64,000 nucleotides of DNA. It comes from Gallionella capsiferriformans ES-2. Lineage in GTDB: Bacteria > Pseudomonadota > Gammaproteobacteria > Burkholderiales > Gallionellaceae. Below the pieces are notes generated by a model. It did not search any database and was not told the origin of the DNA. It saw only the letters and a list, made by a program, of their open reading frames with translations. Location of the stretch: contig NC_014394.1 in the NCBI RefSeq assembly GCF_000145255.1, forward strand, positions 1,054,001-1,118,000. The letters are read 5' to 3'. Shown one piece after another: positions 54,517 through 63,687 of the stretch; position 1 is the first letter of the stretch, and each line of letters begins with the position of its first letter. Made by a program: the position numbers and the translations under genes.

Positions 54517-55605
54517 ATGAAAAAAATTATTGCTGTGCTTTTGTTGCTGTTGCCATTTACAGCCTTCGCAGATCGCATTAAAGATGTGGCGAGCATTCAG
54601 GGCGTACGGGACAACCAATTGCTAGGCTATGGTTTGGTCGTGGGGTTGGATGGCAGCGGCGATCAGACGACGCAAACGCCTTTTACGGTGCAGAGCATCA
54701 TCAGCATGCTCTCGCAAATGGGCGTGAATCTACCGCAGGGGACGAGTTTGCAGCTCAAAAACGTCGCGGCCGTAATGGTGACGGCTAGTTTGCCGCCATT
54801 TTCAAAACCAGGTCAAACGATCGATGTGACCGCTTCCTCCATGGGTAACGCCAAAAGTTTGCGCGGCGGGACGTTATTGATGACGCCGCTCAAAGGTGCC
54901 GATGGTCAAGTCTATGCGATGGCGCAGGGCAATGTGCTGGTGGGCGGCGTGGGAGCTTCTGCGGGCGGGGCCTCCGTACAGGTCAATCATTTGAGTGTGG
55001 GGCGTGTGCCGGCCGGTGCGACGGTTGAGCGAGCTGTGCCGACGTTATTAGGGCAGGGCGAGTTTATTCACCTTGAATTGCGCAGCAATGATTTTACAAC
55101 TGCGACACGCATCGTTGATGTGATTAACAGTCAAATAGCCCCCGATATCGCCGTAGCACAGGATGGGCGGATGATAGAGGTGCGTGCACCGCAGGGGAAT
55201 GGCCTGGTCGCCTTTATTTCCAGAATTGAGAACCTTGAAATTAACCAAGCGCAAGGGATTGCCAAAGTGATCATCAATGCGCGCACGGGTTCGATTGTGA
55301 TGAATCAGGCGGTCACGCTCGATGCTTGTGCGGTCGCGCACGGCAATCTGACGGTGGTGATCAATACCGACAGTACAGCCAGTCAGCCTAACGCGCGTTC
55401 AGACGGCAGAACGGTAGTTACCGATAAAACCACGATTGATGTCAAAAGCGATAAGGGGGGGCTGGTGGAGCTGTCCAAAGGTGTATCTTTAAGCGAGGTG
55501 GTCAAGGCGTTGAATGCCATTGGTGCAACGCCGCAGGATTTGCTGGCCATTTTGCAGGCGATGAAGTCATCAGGCGCGCTGCATGCCGAGTTGGAGGTGA
55601 TCTAA
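54517..55605 (+). CDS. flgI: Flagellar P-ring protein FlgI
   Basis: 362 residues with signal peptide MKKIIAVLLLLLPFTAFA. Mature start DRIKDVASIQGVRDNQLLGY and GLVVGLDGSGDQT are typical. It forms the periplasmic P-ring with FlgA help. GAGG before the ATG. Its stop is immediately followed by the flgJ ATG. Confidence 0.96.
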   Translation: MKKIIAVLLLLLPFTAFADRIKDVASIQGVRDNQLLGYGLVVGLDGSGDQTTQTPFTVQSIISMLSQMGVNLPQGTSLQLKNVAAVMVTASLPPFSKPGQTIDVTASSMGNAKSLRGGTLLMTPLKGADGQVYAMAQGNVLVGGVGASAGGASVQVNHLSVGRVPAGATVERAVPTLLGQGEFIHLELRSNDFTTATRIVDVINSQIAPDIAVAQDGRMIEVRAPQGNGLVAFISRIENLEINQAQGIAKVIINARTGSIVMNQAVTLDACAVAHGNLTVVINTDSTASQPNARSDGRTVVTDKTTIDVKSDKGGLVELSKGVSLSEVVKALNAIGATPQDLLAILQAMKSSGALHAELEVI

Positions 55606-56481
55606 ATGGCAAGCCAAGTCAATGCCGCTGCGAGTCTGGCAATCGATGGACAATCGCTCGCACAATTAAAGGCGCAGGCGAAAAGTTCACCGGATCAGGC
55701 ACTCAAAGTCGCCGCGCAGCAGTTTGAGTCGGTATTCATGAACATGATGCTCAAAAGCATGCGCGATGCCACGCCGCAGGACGGCATGATGGACAGCGAT
55801 CAGACGCGGATGTTTACCGGCATGCTCGATCAGCAATTGTCGCAGAGCATGTCAAGCAAAGGGATTGGTTTGGCCGATATGCTGGTCAAGCAGTTGAGCC
55901 GGACAGGTTTAACGATGCCCCAGACTATCACACCGGGTACTCAGCCATCAGCGCAGGCGCCAAAGTCTCAGCCGGCAATTGCTCCTCTCGCACCCGCTGC
56001 TGTACCATCCGCATTCAATGCGAGTACGCAGCAGGAGTTTGTCAGTAAGATGCTGCCGCATGCCATACAGGCCAGTCAGTCGAGTGGAGTCCCGCCGCAA
56101 TTGATTATGGGGCAGGCAGCGCTGGAGAGCGGCTGGGGAAAACGTGAGATTGCGATGCCCGATGGCAGCAGCAGCTACAATCTGTTCGGTATTAAAGCCA
56201 ATGGCGCCTGGCACGGGAAAGTGGCTGACGTGATGACCACCGAGTATAAAAATGGCGTCGCGATACATCAAGTCGAGAAGTTTCGCGCCTATTCCTCTTA
56301 CACGGAAGCCTTTAATGATTATGCAGGCATGATGAGCAACAATCCGCGTTATGCCGGTGTGATGCAGCAATCAAATAGTCCGGCAGGGATGGCGCAGGCG
56401 TTGCAAAAGTCAGGTTATGCAACGGATCCAAAATATGCCGAAAAGCTGGTTAGCGTGATGAAGCAGATGAATTTGGGCTAA
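55606..56481 (+). CDS. flgJ: Rod cap and peptidoglycan hydrolase FlgJ
   Basis: 291 residues with two domains: N-terminal rod-cap domain (about 25-100; FESVFMNMMLKSMRDATPQD) and C-terminal glucosaminidase (GH73, about 145-290) with the catalytic Glu in LIMGQAALESGWGKREI and YNLFGIKANGAWHGK. It opens the wall for the rod. Zero gap from flgI. A sigma-28 promoter for flgKL starts 6 bases after the stop. Confidence 0.95.
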   Translation: MASQVNAAASLAIDGQSLAQLKAQAKSSPDQALKVAAQQFESVFMNMMLKSMRDATPQDGMMDSDQTRMFTGMLDQQLSQSMSSKGIGLADMLVKQLSRTGLTMPQTITPGTQPSAQAPKSQPAIAPLAPAAVPSAFNASTQQEFVSKMLPHAIQASQSSGVPPQLIMGQAALESGWGKREIAMPDGSSSYNLFGIKANGAWHGKVADVMTTEYKNGVAIHQVEKFRAYSSYTEAFNDYAGMMSNNPRYAGVMQQSNSPAGMAQALQKSGYATDPKYAEKLVSVMKQMNLG

Positions 56482-56486
56482 TCTCC

Positions 56487-56513
56487 TAAAGGTTTTGCAG
56501 GCTGTGCCGATAT
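56487..56513 (+). promoter_or_regulatory. Sigma-28 promoter for flgKL
   Basis: TAAAGGTT (56487-56494), 11 bases, GCCGATAT (56506-56513): 14 of 16 consensus bases with ideal spacing, 40 bp before the flgK ATG. It fits flgKL as class 3 genes. Confidence 0.85.
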
Positions 56514-56552
56514 ACTGAATGTACGAGTCGGTAGGTTGCCAAGGGGAATATC

Positions 56553-58493
56553 ATGGGAAGCAATATATATAGCGCGTCACTGAGCGGGATGAATGCCGCC
56601 CAGTTTGCTTTGAGCACGACACAGCACAACATCGCCAACGCCAATACGCCCGGTTATTCACGGCAGACTATGCTGGTCAACTCTCGTGCAGCGCAGGCGA
56701 CGGGCGCCGGTTTTGTAGGTCAAGGGGTCGACGTGACCGGTGTGGTGCGAAATTACGATCAATTTTTGACCACTCAGGTTCGCCAGGAGCAGACACAGGC
56801 AAGCTACCTATCTACTTATCTCACATCGATGAAGCAGATTGATAATATGGTGGCTGATCCGGCCGCTGGCGTCTCGCCTGCGATACAGAATTTCTTTAAT
56901 GCTACCAATGCGTTAGCCAGTAATCCTGAATCTATTCCTGCCAGGCAGACGGTGCTGAGTACCGCTGAGGCAACGGTAAACCGTTTTCAGGCGATGGATC
57001 AGCGACTGACAGATATTTCTAATAGTTTGACTACGCAGATCGCCAGCAGCGTACAAACGGTGAATACCTATGCCACGCAAATCGCAACGCTTAATAACAG
57101 TATAAAAAGTGCGATTGCTACGGCGCAAGGGCAACAACCAAATGACTTGCTCGATCAGCGTGACCAGCTGGTTAATCTGCTGAATAAAGAAATTAAAGTC
57201 TCGACCCAGCAGCAAACGGATGGGTCGATGAGTGTCTTCGTTGGTAACGGGCAGGCTTTAGTCGTCGGCGATCAGGCAATGGCATTGCAGGTGGTGCAAA
57301 ATCCGGCAGATCCCTCCAAGGTGGATGTAGCCTACTTGAATAACGGTAAATCGGTCACCATGCAGCAAAGCAGTTTGCAGGGTGGCAATCTCGGTGCTTA
57401 TCTGACTTTTCGGGATCAGAGTCTGGAGCCTGCGCGTAATGCGCTCGGACGCGTGGCGCTGGGTTTGGCAACTAATATCAATCAGCAGAATCAAATGGGC
57501 CTGGATTTGAACGGCGCATTAGGTGCGAGTATCTTTAAAGATGTTCTGCCGCGTGTGGATAAAGGCTTGAATAATGCCGGTGCAGGTGTTTTGACAGCAA
57601 CCATTTCAAATATGGCAGCGGTGACCACCAGCGATTATCAGCTTAAATTCGATGGCGCGAATTATACGATGACGCGGATGGCTGATAATCAGCTCACTAA
57701 TTTGGGAACTGCAGCATCCGTTATGCCGCTCACTCAGGTCGTGGATGGCGTGAGCGTTGTTATTCCTGCCGGCATGTTCGCCGGTGATAGTTTTTTGATT
57801 CGTCCTGTGGCTAATGCAGCGCGTGATATGGGGGTGCTGACCACTGATCCGACTAAATTAGCAACCGCGGCACCCATGATCAGTACGACGGCGACAACTA
57901 ATACGGGTACCGGTGTGATTACGGCGGGTTCTGTGAATACACCTCTGCCGCTGAATGCCAATTTACAGGTGCCGGTGACCATTACCTTTACCAGTGCAAC
58001 GTCTTACACCGTTACGGGGGCTTTGCCCGCTGTGGCAGGTGCAGTCGCTTACACGGAAGGTGTGCCGATTACCTATAACGGATGGACAGCAACGATTACC
58101 GGTACGCCTGCCGCAGGTGATGTGTTTAACGTGAAGTCCAATACGACCGCGACGGGGGATAATCGCAACGCATTGCTGATGGCTGCATTGCAAACGCAAA
58201 ACCTGCTGGCAAGCAGTGGCGGGGTGGGGGCTAATGCGACGACCAATTTGCAAGGCGCCTATAGCCAGTTTGTAGGTTCAATCGGTGCTAAGACTCAGGA
58301 GTTATTGGTGACCAGTACGGCGCAGGATGCCATGGTGACTCAGACCGTAGCGACCCAGCAGTCGGTTTCCGGTGTGAATCTGGATGAGGAGGCGGCCAAT
58401 TTGTTGCGTTACCAGCGCGCTTATCAGGCAGCGGCTAAGGCGATGCAAATTGCTAATACCATGTTTGACTCGCTGTTGACTTTAGGAAGGTAG
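56553..58493 (+). CDS. flgK: Hook-filament junction protein FlgK
   Basis: 646 residues, longer than the 547 of E. coli. N-terminus SLSGMNAAQFALSTTQHNIA, NANTPGYSRQTML; C-terminus VNLDEEAANLLRYQRAYQAA. Between about 445 and 535 lies an inserted beta-rich segment (TGVITAGSVNTPLP, YNGWTATITGTPAAGDVFNV) whose pattern recurs in FlgL. First junction protein, chaperoned by FlgN. AAGGGG before the ATG. Confidence 0.95.
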   Translation: MGSNIYSASLSGMNAAQFALSTTQHNIANANTPGYSRQTMLVNSRAAQATGAGFVGQGVDVTGVVRNYDQFLTTQVRQEQTQASYLSTYLTSMKQIDNMVADPAAGVSPAIQNFFNATNALASNPESIPARQTVLSTAEATVNRFQAMDQRLTDISNSLTTQIASSVQTVNTYATQIATLNNSIKSAIATAQGQQPNDLLDQRDQLVNLLNKEIKVSTQQQTDGSMSVFVGNGQALVVGDQAMALQVVQNPADPSKVDVAYLNNGKSVTMQQSSLQGGNLGAYLTFRDQSLEPARNALGRVALGLATNINQQNQMGLDLNGALGASIFKDVLPRVDKGLNNAGAGVLTATISNMAAVTTSDYQLKFDGANYTMTRMADNQLTNLGTAASVMPLTQVVDGVSVVIPAGMFAGDSFLIRPVANAARDMGVLTTDPTKLATAAPMISTTATTNTGTGVITAGSVNTPLPLNANLQVPVTITFTSATSYTVTGALPAVAGAVAYTEGVPITYNGWTATITGTPAAGDVFNVKSNTTATGDNRNALLMAALQTQNLLASSGGVGANATTNLQGAYSQFVGSIGAKTQELLVTSTAQDAMVTQTVATQQSVSGVNLDEEAANLLRYQRAYQAAAKAMQIANTMFDSLLTLGR

Positions 58494-58500
58494 GTGTGTG

Positions 58501-59706
58501 ATGCGTATCAGCTCTAATACAATATTCGACAATAACGTGGCCACCTTGGGTGCGCAGCAGGCGCGGCTTGTGCAGACGCAGCAGCAAATCGCCAGTGGTA
58601 GGCGACTTCTGACGGCGGCCAGCGATCCTGTCGCGGCGACTCGTGCCTTGGATGTCACGCAGGCCGATGCGATTAATACCCAGCAAACAGCGAATCGCGG
58701 TACTGTTAAAGACCCTTTGTCAATTTCGGAGAGCACACTGGCGAGCGTCACCTTGCTGCTACAGGATGTCAGAACCGCCGCCGTAGCTGCCGGAAATGCT
58801 ACGCTAACAAACACCGACAGGGCAACGATAGGAAAAAACCTGAATGGGCGCTTGCAAGAATTGATCGGGCTTGCTAATAGCACGGATGGCAGCGGTAACG
58901 CCTTGTATGCGGGGTTTCAGTCCAAAACAACGCCCTTTGTTGCATCAACCGCTGGTGTGGTGAGTTATCAGGGGGATGACGGGCAGCGTCTGGTGCAGGT
59001 GGATCCCGGACGGCAGATTGCGGCAAATGACAGCGGTGCTGATGTGTTCATGCGCATTAAGGACGGAAACGGGACATTTGCGACTCAGGCTTTAGCGACG
59101 AATACCGGTGGCGGTATCATCAGTGCCGGATCGGTTCTAAATCCTGCCGCGTTGACGGGAAATGCTTACAGTGTAAGTTTTGCGGTGGCGGCTGGAGCAA
59201 CAACTTACAGTGTGACCAACACAACGACTGGGGTGCCGGTGGCGGGTATGACGGCGCAGCCCTACACGTCCGGTCAGGCCATCTCTTTTGACGGGTTGCA
59301 GTTTAATATGCAGGGTGCTCCGGCTAACGGTGACAGTTTTACGGTTAAACCCAGTGCAAATCAGAGTGTATTTAAAACGCTCTCTGATTTAATCACCACC
59401 CTGAGTACGCCATTATCAGGTGCGAATGTGTCCAATGGTCTCGCGAGCGGGATTGTGAATGTTGATAATGCGCTGAGCAATGTGTTGAACACGCGATCCT
59501 CTATCGGTGCACGTCTCAATGAAATTGATTCTTTGCAGGCATCAGGTGACAGCATCGGTGTGCAGTTAAAGCAGAGTTTATCTGCCCTGCAAGATACCGA
59601 TTACAACAAAGCGATCAGCGATTTGAACCAGCAGCAGACTACCTTGCAGGCAGCACAAAAATCTTTTGCTCAGGTGTCCAATTTGTCCATGTTTACCTAC
59701 ATGTAA
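58501..59706 (+). CDS. flgL: Hook-filament junction protein FlgL
   Basis: 401 residues, longer than the 317 of E. coli. N-terminus RISSNTIFDNNVATLGAQQA, QQQIASGRRLLTAASDPVAA; C-terminus LQDTDYNKAISDLNQQQTTL. An insert (about 200-285; GIISAGSVLNPAALTG, FDGLQFNMQGAPANGDSFTV) resembles the one in FlgK. ATG at 58501, preceded by GGAAGGTAGG. A terminator follows. Confidence 0.94.
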   Translation: MRISSNTIFDNNVATLGAQQARLVQTQQQIASGRRLLTAASDPVAATRALDVTQADAINTQQTANRGTVKDPLSISESTLASVTLLLQDVRTAAVAAGNATLTNTDRATIGKNLNGRLQELIGLANSTDGSGNALYAGFQSKTTPFVASTAGVVSYQGDDGQRLVQVDPGRQIAANDSGADVFMRIKDGNGTFATQALATNTGGGIISAGSVLNPAALTGNAYSVSFAVAAGATTYSVTNTTTGVPVAGMTAQPYTSGQAISFDGLQFNMQGAPANGDSFTVKPSANQSVFKTLSDLITTLSTPLSGANVSNGLASGIVNVDNALSNVLNTRSSIGARLNEIDSLQASGDSIGVQLKQSLSALQDTDYNKAISDLNQQQTTLQAAQKSFAQVSNLSMFTYM

Positions 59707-59718
59707 TTTGATGTAGTC

Positions 59719-59752
59719 TCGCCAGAGGGCATCCCTTCTGGCGATATTTCTT
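59719..59752 (+). terminator. Intrinsic terminator after flgL
   Basis: TCGCCAGA-GGG (59719-59729) pairs with CCC-T-TCTGGCGA (59733-59744), followed by TATTTCTTT. A strong stem 13 bases after the flgL stop, separating the flagellar operon from minC. Confidence 0.75.
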
Positions 59753-59840
59753 TCGTTGAAAAGCTGCTATTCGGGTTAAACTCTCGCCTGAAATCTGTCC
59801 ATCCTTTTAAATTCGCTTTAAATCCAGAGAATTATTCGCT

Positions 59841-60656
59841 ATGCGTGAAGAGCCCGTATTCAAAATTAAAACAGGCAATCTGTCTGTGTTGCAGTTGCAC
59901 ATTCTGACCACCAATCTGTCCGACCTGAAACGCGAATTGTCAGTACGGCTGGCACAAACGCCAGACTTCTTTGTTAGCACGCCTATTGTGCTTGAACTAT
60001 CGGGCATTGCTGAACTGGAGCAGGGGCTGGATTTTGTAAATCTGGTATCGTTTATGCAAAGTCATGGCATGTGTGCGGCAGGTATCGTAGGCGGTTCCGT
60101 TGGGCAGCGTGAGGATGCCATTCAGGCAGGTCTCGGCATTTTCCCCGATGTGGTTGTCAGAAACCCGATGCGCAGAGCTACCGATGATCCGTTCTCGGTT
60201 ACGGGTGTCTATGTCGCTGCAACGCCAGCGCCAGTTGCCTCTCCTTTGCAACCCGAACTGCCTGGGTTTGAACCGACTCTTGAGGCTGTCAGTGAGGTGT
60301 CGACAGCGTCAGTAAAACCTATGCCAACCATGGTGATCGATAAACCCGTCCGCACCGGGCAGCGTATCTATGCGGAAGGCGCTAATCTGGTTGTGCTGGC
60401 TATCGTAAACGCCGGTGCCGAGTTAATTGCGGATGGCGATATTCACGTTTATGCGCCGATGCGCGGTAAAGCGATCGCCGGCGCACAAGGCAATGAAGCT
60501 GCGCGGATTTTTGTTAACAGCATGGAGGCGGAGTTGTTGTCGATTGCCGGTTGTTTTAAGGTTTTTGAAGACGGCGTGCCGGAAAATGTCAGCGCGAAAC
60601 CGGCTCGTGTACACCTTGACGGGTCGCGTTTAGTGATTCAACCGCTCAATTACTGA
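59841..60656 (+). CDS. minC: Septum-site inhibitor MinC
   Basis: 271 residues: N-terminal FtsZ-inhibiting domain (about 1-105), a Pro/Ala-rich linker, and the C-terminal right-handed beta-helix (about 165-270; GQRIYAEGANLVVLAIVNAG, AGAQGNEAARIFVNSMEAEL). With MinD it blocks FtsZ rings away from mid-cell. Start of a minC-minD-minE operon placed between flgL and fliR. Confidence 0.94.
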   Translation: MREEPVFKIKTGNLSVLQLHILTTNLSDLKRELSVRLAQTPDFFVSTPIVLELSGIAELEQGLDFVNLVSFMQSHGMCAAGIVGGSVGQREDAIQAGLGIFPDVVVRNPMRRATDDPFSVTGVYVAATPAPVASPLQPELPGFEPTLEAVSEVSTASVKPMPTMVIDKPVRTGQRIYAEGANLVVLAIVNAGAELIADGDIHVYAPMRGKAIAGAQGNEAARIFVNSMEAELLSIAGCFKVFEDGVPENVSAKPARVHLDGSRLVIQPLNY

Positions 60657-60729
60657 CGCGAAGGTATTGGTTTTCGCGCTTTTCGCGTAAAATGAGCGAC
60701 TTAATATAAATTGTTCAGGAAAATGAAAC

Positions 60730-61539
60730 GTGGCTAAAGTTATTGTGGTTACTTCGGGCAAAGGTGGCGTGGGAAAAACGACGACCAGTGCCAGTTTCTC
60801 AAGCGGTCTGGCAATGCGCGGCAATAGAACCGTCGTAATCGATTTTGACGTAGGCTTACGTAATCTCGATCTGATCATGGGCTGTGAGCGTCGTGTCGTG
60901 TATGACATCATCAATGTCATCAACGGTGAGGTGACCCTCAAGCAGGCGCTGATCAAAGATAAAAATTGCGATAACCTGTATATCCTGCCCGCTTCTCAGA
61001 CGCGCGACAAGGATGCACTGAATTTGGAAGGCGTTGAACGTATTCTGGATGAGCTTAAGGAAAGCTTTGATTTTATCGTCTGCGATTCACCCGCAGGTAT
61101 CGAGTCCGGTGCCTTCACAGCGATGTATTTTGCAGATGAAGCGCTGGTGGTCACGAATCCTGAAGTCTCTTCAGTGCGCGATTCAGACCGTATTTTAGGG
61201 ATACTCGCTGCGAAATCAAAACGCGCGGTAGAGGGTTTGGAACCGGTTAAAGAGCATTTGCTGGTGACGCGCTACGATCCGAAACGGGTTAATACAGGCG
61301 CCATGTTGTCGGTAGTTGATATCCAGGAAATTTTGCGTATCCCTCTGCTGGGCGTGATTCCTGAATCGGAGTCTGTTTTGCAAGCATCCAATGCGGGTAC
61401 ACCTGCCATCCATTTGGATAAGAGCGATGTGGCCGAAGCGTACCGGGATGTCGTGGGGCGCTTTATGGGCGAAGATCTGCCTATGCGTTTTATCAACGAA
61501 AAAGCCGGGTTCTTTAAACGTCTGCTGGGAGGTCATTAA
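60730..61539 (+). CDS. minD: Septum-site ATPase MinD
   Basis: 269 residues from a GTG. Intact deviant Walker [18 protein letters not shown] (about 7-23), [33 protein letters not shown] and the C-terminal amphipathic membrane helix ([12 protein letters not shown]). Oscillates with MinE at the membrane. CAGGA before the GTG. minE starts one base after the stop. Confidence 0.96.
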   Translation: MAKVIVVTSGKGGVGKTTTSASFSSGLAMRGNRTVVIDFDVGLRNLDLIMGCERRVVYDIINVINGEVTLKQALIKDKNCDNLYILPASQTRDKDALNLEGVERILDELKESFDFIVCDSPAGIESGAFTAMYFADEALVVTNPEVSSVRDSDRILGILAAKSKRAVEGLEPVKEHLLVTRYDPKRVNTGAMLSVVDIQEILRIPLLGVIPESESVLQASNAGTPAIHLDKSDVAEAYRDVVGRFMGEDLPMRFINEKAGFFKRLLGGH

Positions 61540-61540
61540 C

Positions 61541-61825
61541 ATGTCAATGATTGCTGGTCTGATTGACTACCTGCGCGGTAACGAGAAAAAATCTGCGGTC
61601 GTTGCCAAGGAGCGACTGCAAATTATTTTGGCTCATGAGCGTGCCGGACGCGGTACTGCAACGCCAGATTATTTGCCCGCGCTTCAAGAGGAATTGATGG
61701 CGGTGATTGCCAAATATATCCATATCGATCGCGACTCATTCAAAGTTCAGCTCGAAAAGCACGATCAATACGATGTGCTGGAACTGAACATCACTCTGCC
61801 TGACAAGATCAACAGTCGAGTCTGA
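61541..61825 (+). CDS. minE: Cell-division topological factor MinE
   Basis: 94 residues: anti-MinCD domain (about 6-35; [16 protein letters not shown]) and topological specificity domain (about 40-90; [32 protein letters not shown]). GGGAGG before the ATG. A longer open frame upstream is only overlap with minD. The end faces fliR on the other strand, 12 bases away. Confidence 0.95.
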   Translation: MSMIAGLIDYLRGNEKKSAVVAKERLQIILAHERAGRGTATPDYLPALQEELMAVIAKYIHIDRDSFKVQLEKHDQYDVLELNITLPDKINSRV

Positions 61826-61837
61826 TAGGTCTCGCTC

Positions 61838-62620
61838 TCAGGGAGGCGGTAATTTAACCAGTTTGAGGGCGGTCGCTAAGCCTTCTGTGGTCATTCTGTC
61901 GAGCATAGGCGCAAGATAGGGCAGCGATAGGCTCAGTACAAAGAACCCGACTGTAAGCGTAATCGGGAAACCGATTGCAAACGGATTTAACTGTTGCGCG
62001 GCACGCGTCATGATGCCGAGGGCTAGGTTGGTGATCAGCAGTGCGGCCAGCAGCGGCATGGATAGTTGTAAGCCGTATGCGAATATCGTCGCGCCCCATT
62101 GAGCTGCAGTATAAAAACTTTTAGTTGCCATCATTTGCCCCACGGGCAGGGTATGAAAACTTTCTGTGACGAGGGCGAGCAGCATCAAGTGTCCGTTCAT
62201 CGACAGGAAGGCGAGCGTGGCGATAATGCCCATGAATTGCGCGGTGACGGTGGAAGAACTGGCACTTTGCGGATTATAAAAACTCGCAAATCCCAATCCC
62301 ATTTGCAGACCTGAAAATTCCCCAGCCATTTCTACCGCAGTAAACACGATGCGCATGGTAAATCCCATGGATACACCGATAATGATCTGCTGAACCATAA
62401 TTAGCAGGCTTTGCGGCGAACCTAATGGGATGTCCGGCATCGGGGCCAGCGTTGGTGCGATGACGATCGCCATGAGCACGGACAGGCCTATTTTGACACG
62501 TGCCGGAACTTGTTTGTTGCCTAGAATCGGCGCGCTGGATATCATCGCCAGCAATCGTACCATTGGATAGAGCAGGGTAGAGAGCCAGATGTCGAGTTGT
62601 GCGCTGGTGACGCTAAGCAC
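61838..62620 (-). CDS. fliR: Flagellar export gate protein FliR
   Basis: 260 residues with six membrane helices across the length. Family motifs GLQMGLGFASFYNPQSASSS and the C-terminal LSLSLPYLAP are visible. FliP5Q4R1 forms the export gate core. Last gene of the fliO-P-Q-R run that enters from the right edge. Confidence 0.94.
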   Translation of the reverse strand: MLSVTSAQLDIWLSTLLYPMVRLLAMISSAPILGNKQVPARVKIGLSVLMAIVIAPTLAPMPDIPLGSPQSLLIMVQQIIIGVSMGFTMRIVFTAVEMAGEFSGLQMGLGFASFYNPQSASSSTVTAQFMGIIATLAFLSMNGHLMLLALVTESFHTLPVGQMMATKSFYTAAQWGATIFAYGLQLSMPLLAALLITNLALGIMTRAAQQLNPFAIGFPITLTVGFFVLSLSLPYLAPMLDRMTTEGLATALKLVKLPPP

Positions 62621-62623
62621 GAA

Positions 62624-62654
62624 TCAGCCCTGTATCCCGAATCCTGAATCCTGA
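62624..62654. repeat. ATCCTGAATCCTGACATC repeat linker between fliQ and fliR
   Basis: tgtatcccgaatcctgaatc followed by ctgacatcat: direct copies of a GAATCCT unit filling the linker just before fliR. Same family as at 16668 and 18609. Confidence 0.45.
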
Positions 62655-62656
62655 CA

Positions 62657-62926
62657 TCATCCTACCATCCATGGAATGTTGCCATACAGGCGCCGGATGA
62701 AATCAACCATCATCGTCACCATCCAGGGGCCTGCAATGACTAGGACGACGAAGATTCCTACCAGTTTCGGAATGAATGACAGGGTTTGCTCATTGATTTG
62801 AGTGGCTGCCTGAAAGATGCTCACCACAAGGCCAATCGCGAGCGCACTGAGCAACAGCGGGGCTGATAACAGCAGGGTGAGTTCGATGGCCTGCTGACCT
62901 AGCGTCATGACTGATTCGGGTGTCAT
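62657..62926 (-). CDS. fliQ: Flagellar export gate protein FliQ
   Basis: 89 residues, two membrane helices (about 17-40 and 52-75), MTPESVMTLGQQAIELTLLL and FQAATQINEQTLSFIPKL. AGGAGAACCTCC lies before the chosen ATG; an upstream in-frame ATG (62983) overlaps fliP and is rejected. 11 bases after fliP. Confidence 0.95.
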   Translation of the reverse strand: MTPESVMTLGQQAIELTLLLSAPLLLSALAIGLVVSIFQAATQINEQTLSFIPKLVGIFVVLVIAGPWMVTMMVDFIRRLYGNIPWMVG

Positions 62927-62937
62927 TGGAGGTTCTC

Positions 62938-63687
62938 CTAGGTGTAAAAGCTTTGCGCCAGTGAGCCGATGAGCAGGTTCCATCCATCAGCTAAAACGAA
63001 CAACATAATCTTGAAGGGGAGCGAGATGATAGAGGGGGAGAGCATCATCATTCCCATCGACATCAGGATGCTTGCCACCACCATATCGATGATCAGAAAT
63101 GGAATAAATACGACGAAGCCGATCTGAAAGGCGGTTTTTAATTCGCTGGTTACGTAGGCCGGGACTAGGAGTCGCATCGGGACTTCTTCTGCACTTTGTA
63201 ACTCGTCGCTGTTGGAGATTTTAACGAACAGTGCTAAATCGGCCTGACGTGTCTGGCGTAACATGAAGGTCTTGAGTGGAATGACGCCTTTTTCAACAGC
63301 CTCTTGCAGTTCAATCCGATTTTCGCTGTAGGGTAAATAAGCGTCGGTGTAAATTTTATCGAATACCGGCGACATGATGAAAAATGTCAGGAACAGCGAC
63401 AGGCCGATCAGTACCTGATTGGGGGGCGAGGCCTGAGTGCCCAGCGCGGAGCGCAACATGCTGAGCACAATGATAATGCGTGTGAAGGAGGTCATCATCA
63501 GCAGCATCGCCGGCAAGAAACTCAAGGAGGTGAGTATTAGCAGCGTTTGCAGGCTTAGGCTGTAGGATTGGCCGCCGCCTGCCGCAGCCTTGCTGGTGAT
63601 TGCAGGCACCGCCAGATCAGCAGCCCATATGCCGTGGCTTAATACGAGTCCTGCCGCACCGAGTAACAGTAACAGACTACGGCGCAT
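62938..63687 (-). CDS. fliP: Flagellar export gate protein FliP
   Basis: 249 residues with a signal peptide ([26 protein letters not shown]) and four membrane helices. Motifs [38 protein letters not shown] and [19 protein letters not shown] are typical. The ATG at 63687 has GGAA 8 bases before; ATGs at 63693 and 63735 are alternatives. Overlaps the end of fliO by 11 bases. Confidence 0.94.
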   Translation of the reverse strand: MRRSLLLLLGAAGLVLSHGIWAADLAVPAITSKAAAGGGQSYSLSLQTLLILTSLSFLPAMLLMMTSFTRIIIVLSMLRSALGTQASPPNQVLIGLSLFLTFFIMSPVFDKIYTDAYLPYSENRIELQEAVEKGVIPLKTFMLRQTRQADLALFVKISNSDELQSAEEVPMRLLVPAYVTSELKTAFQIGFVVFIPFLIIDMVVASILMSMGMMMLSPSIISLPFKIMLFVLADGWNLLIGSLAQSFYT

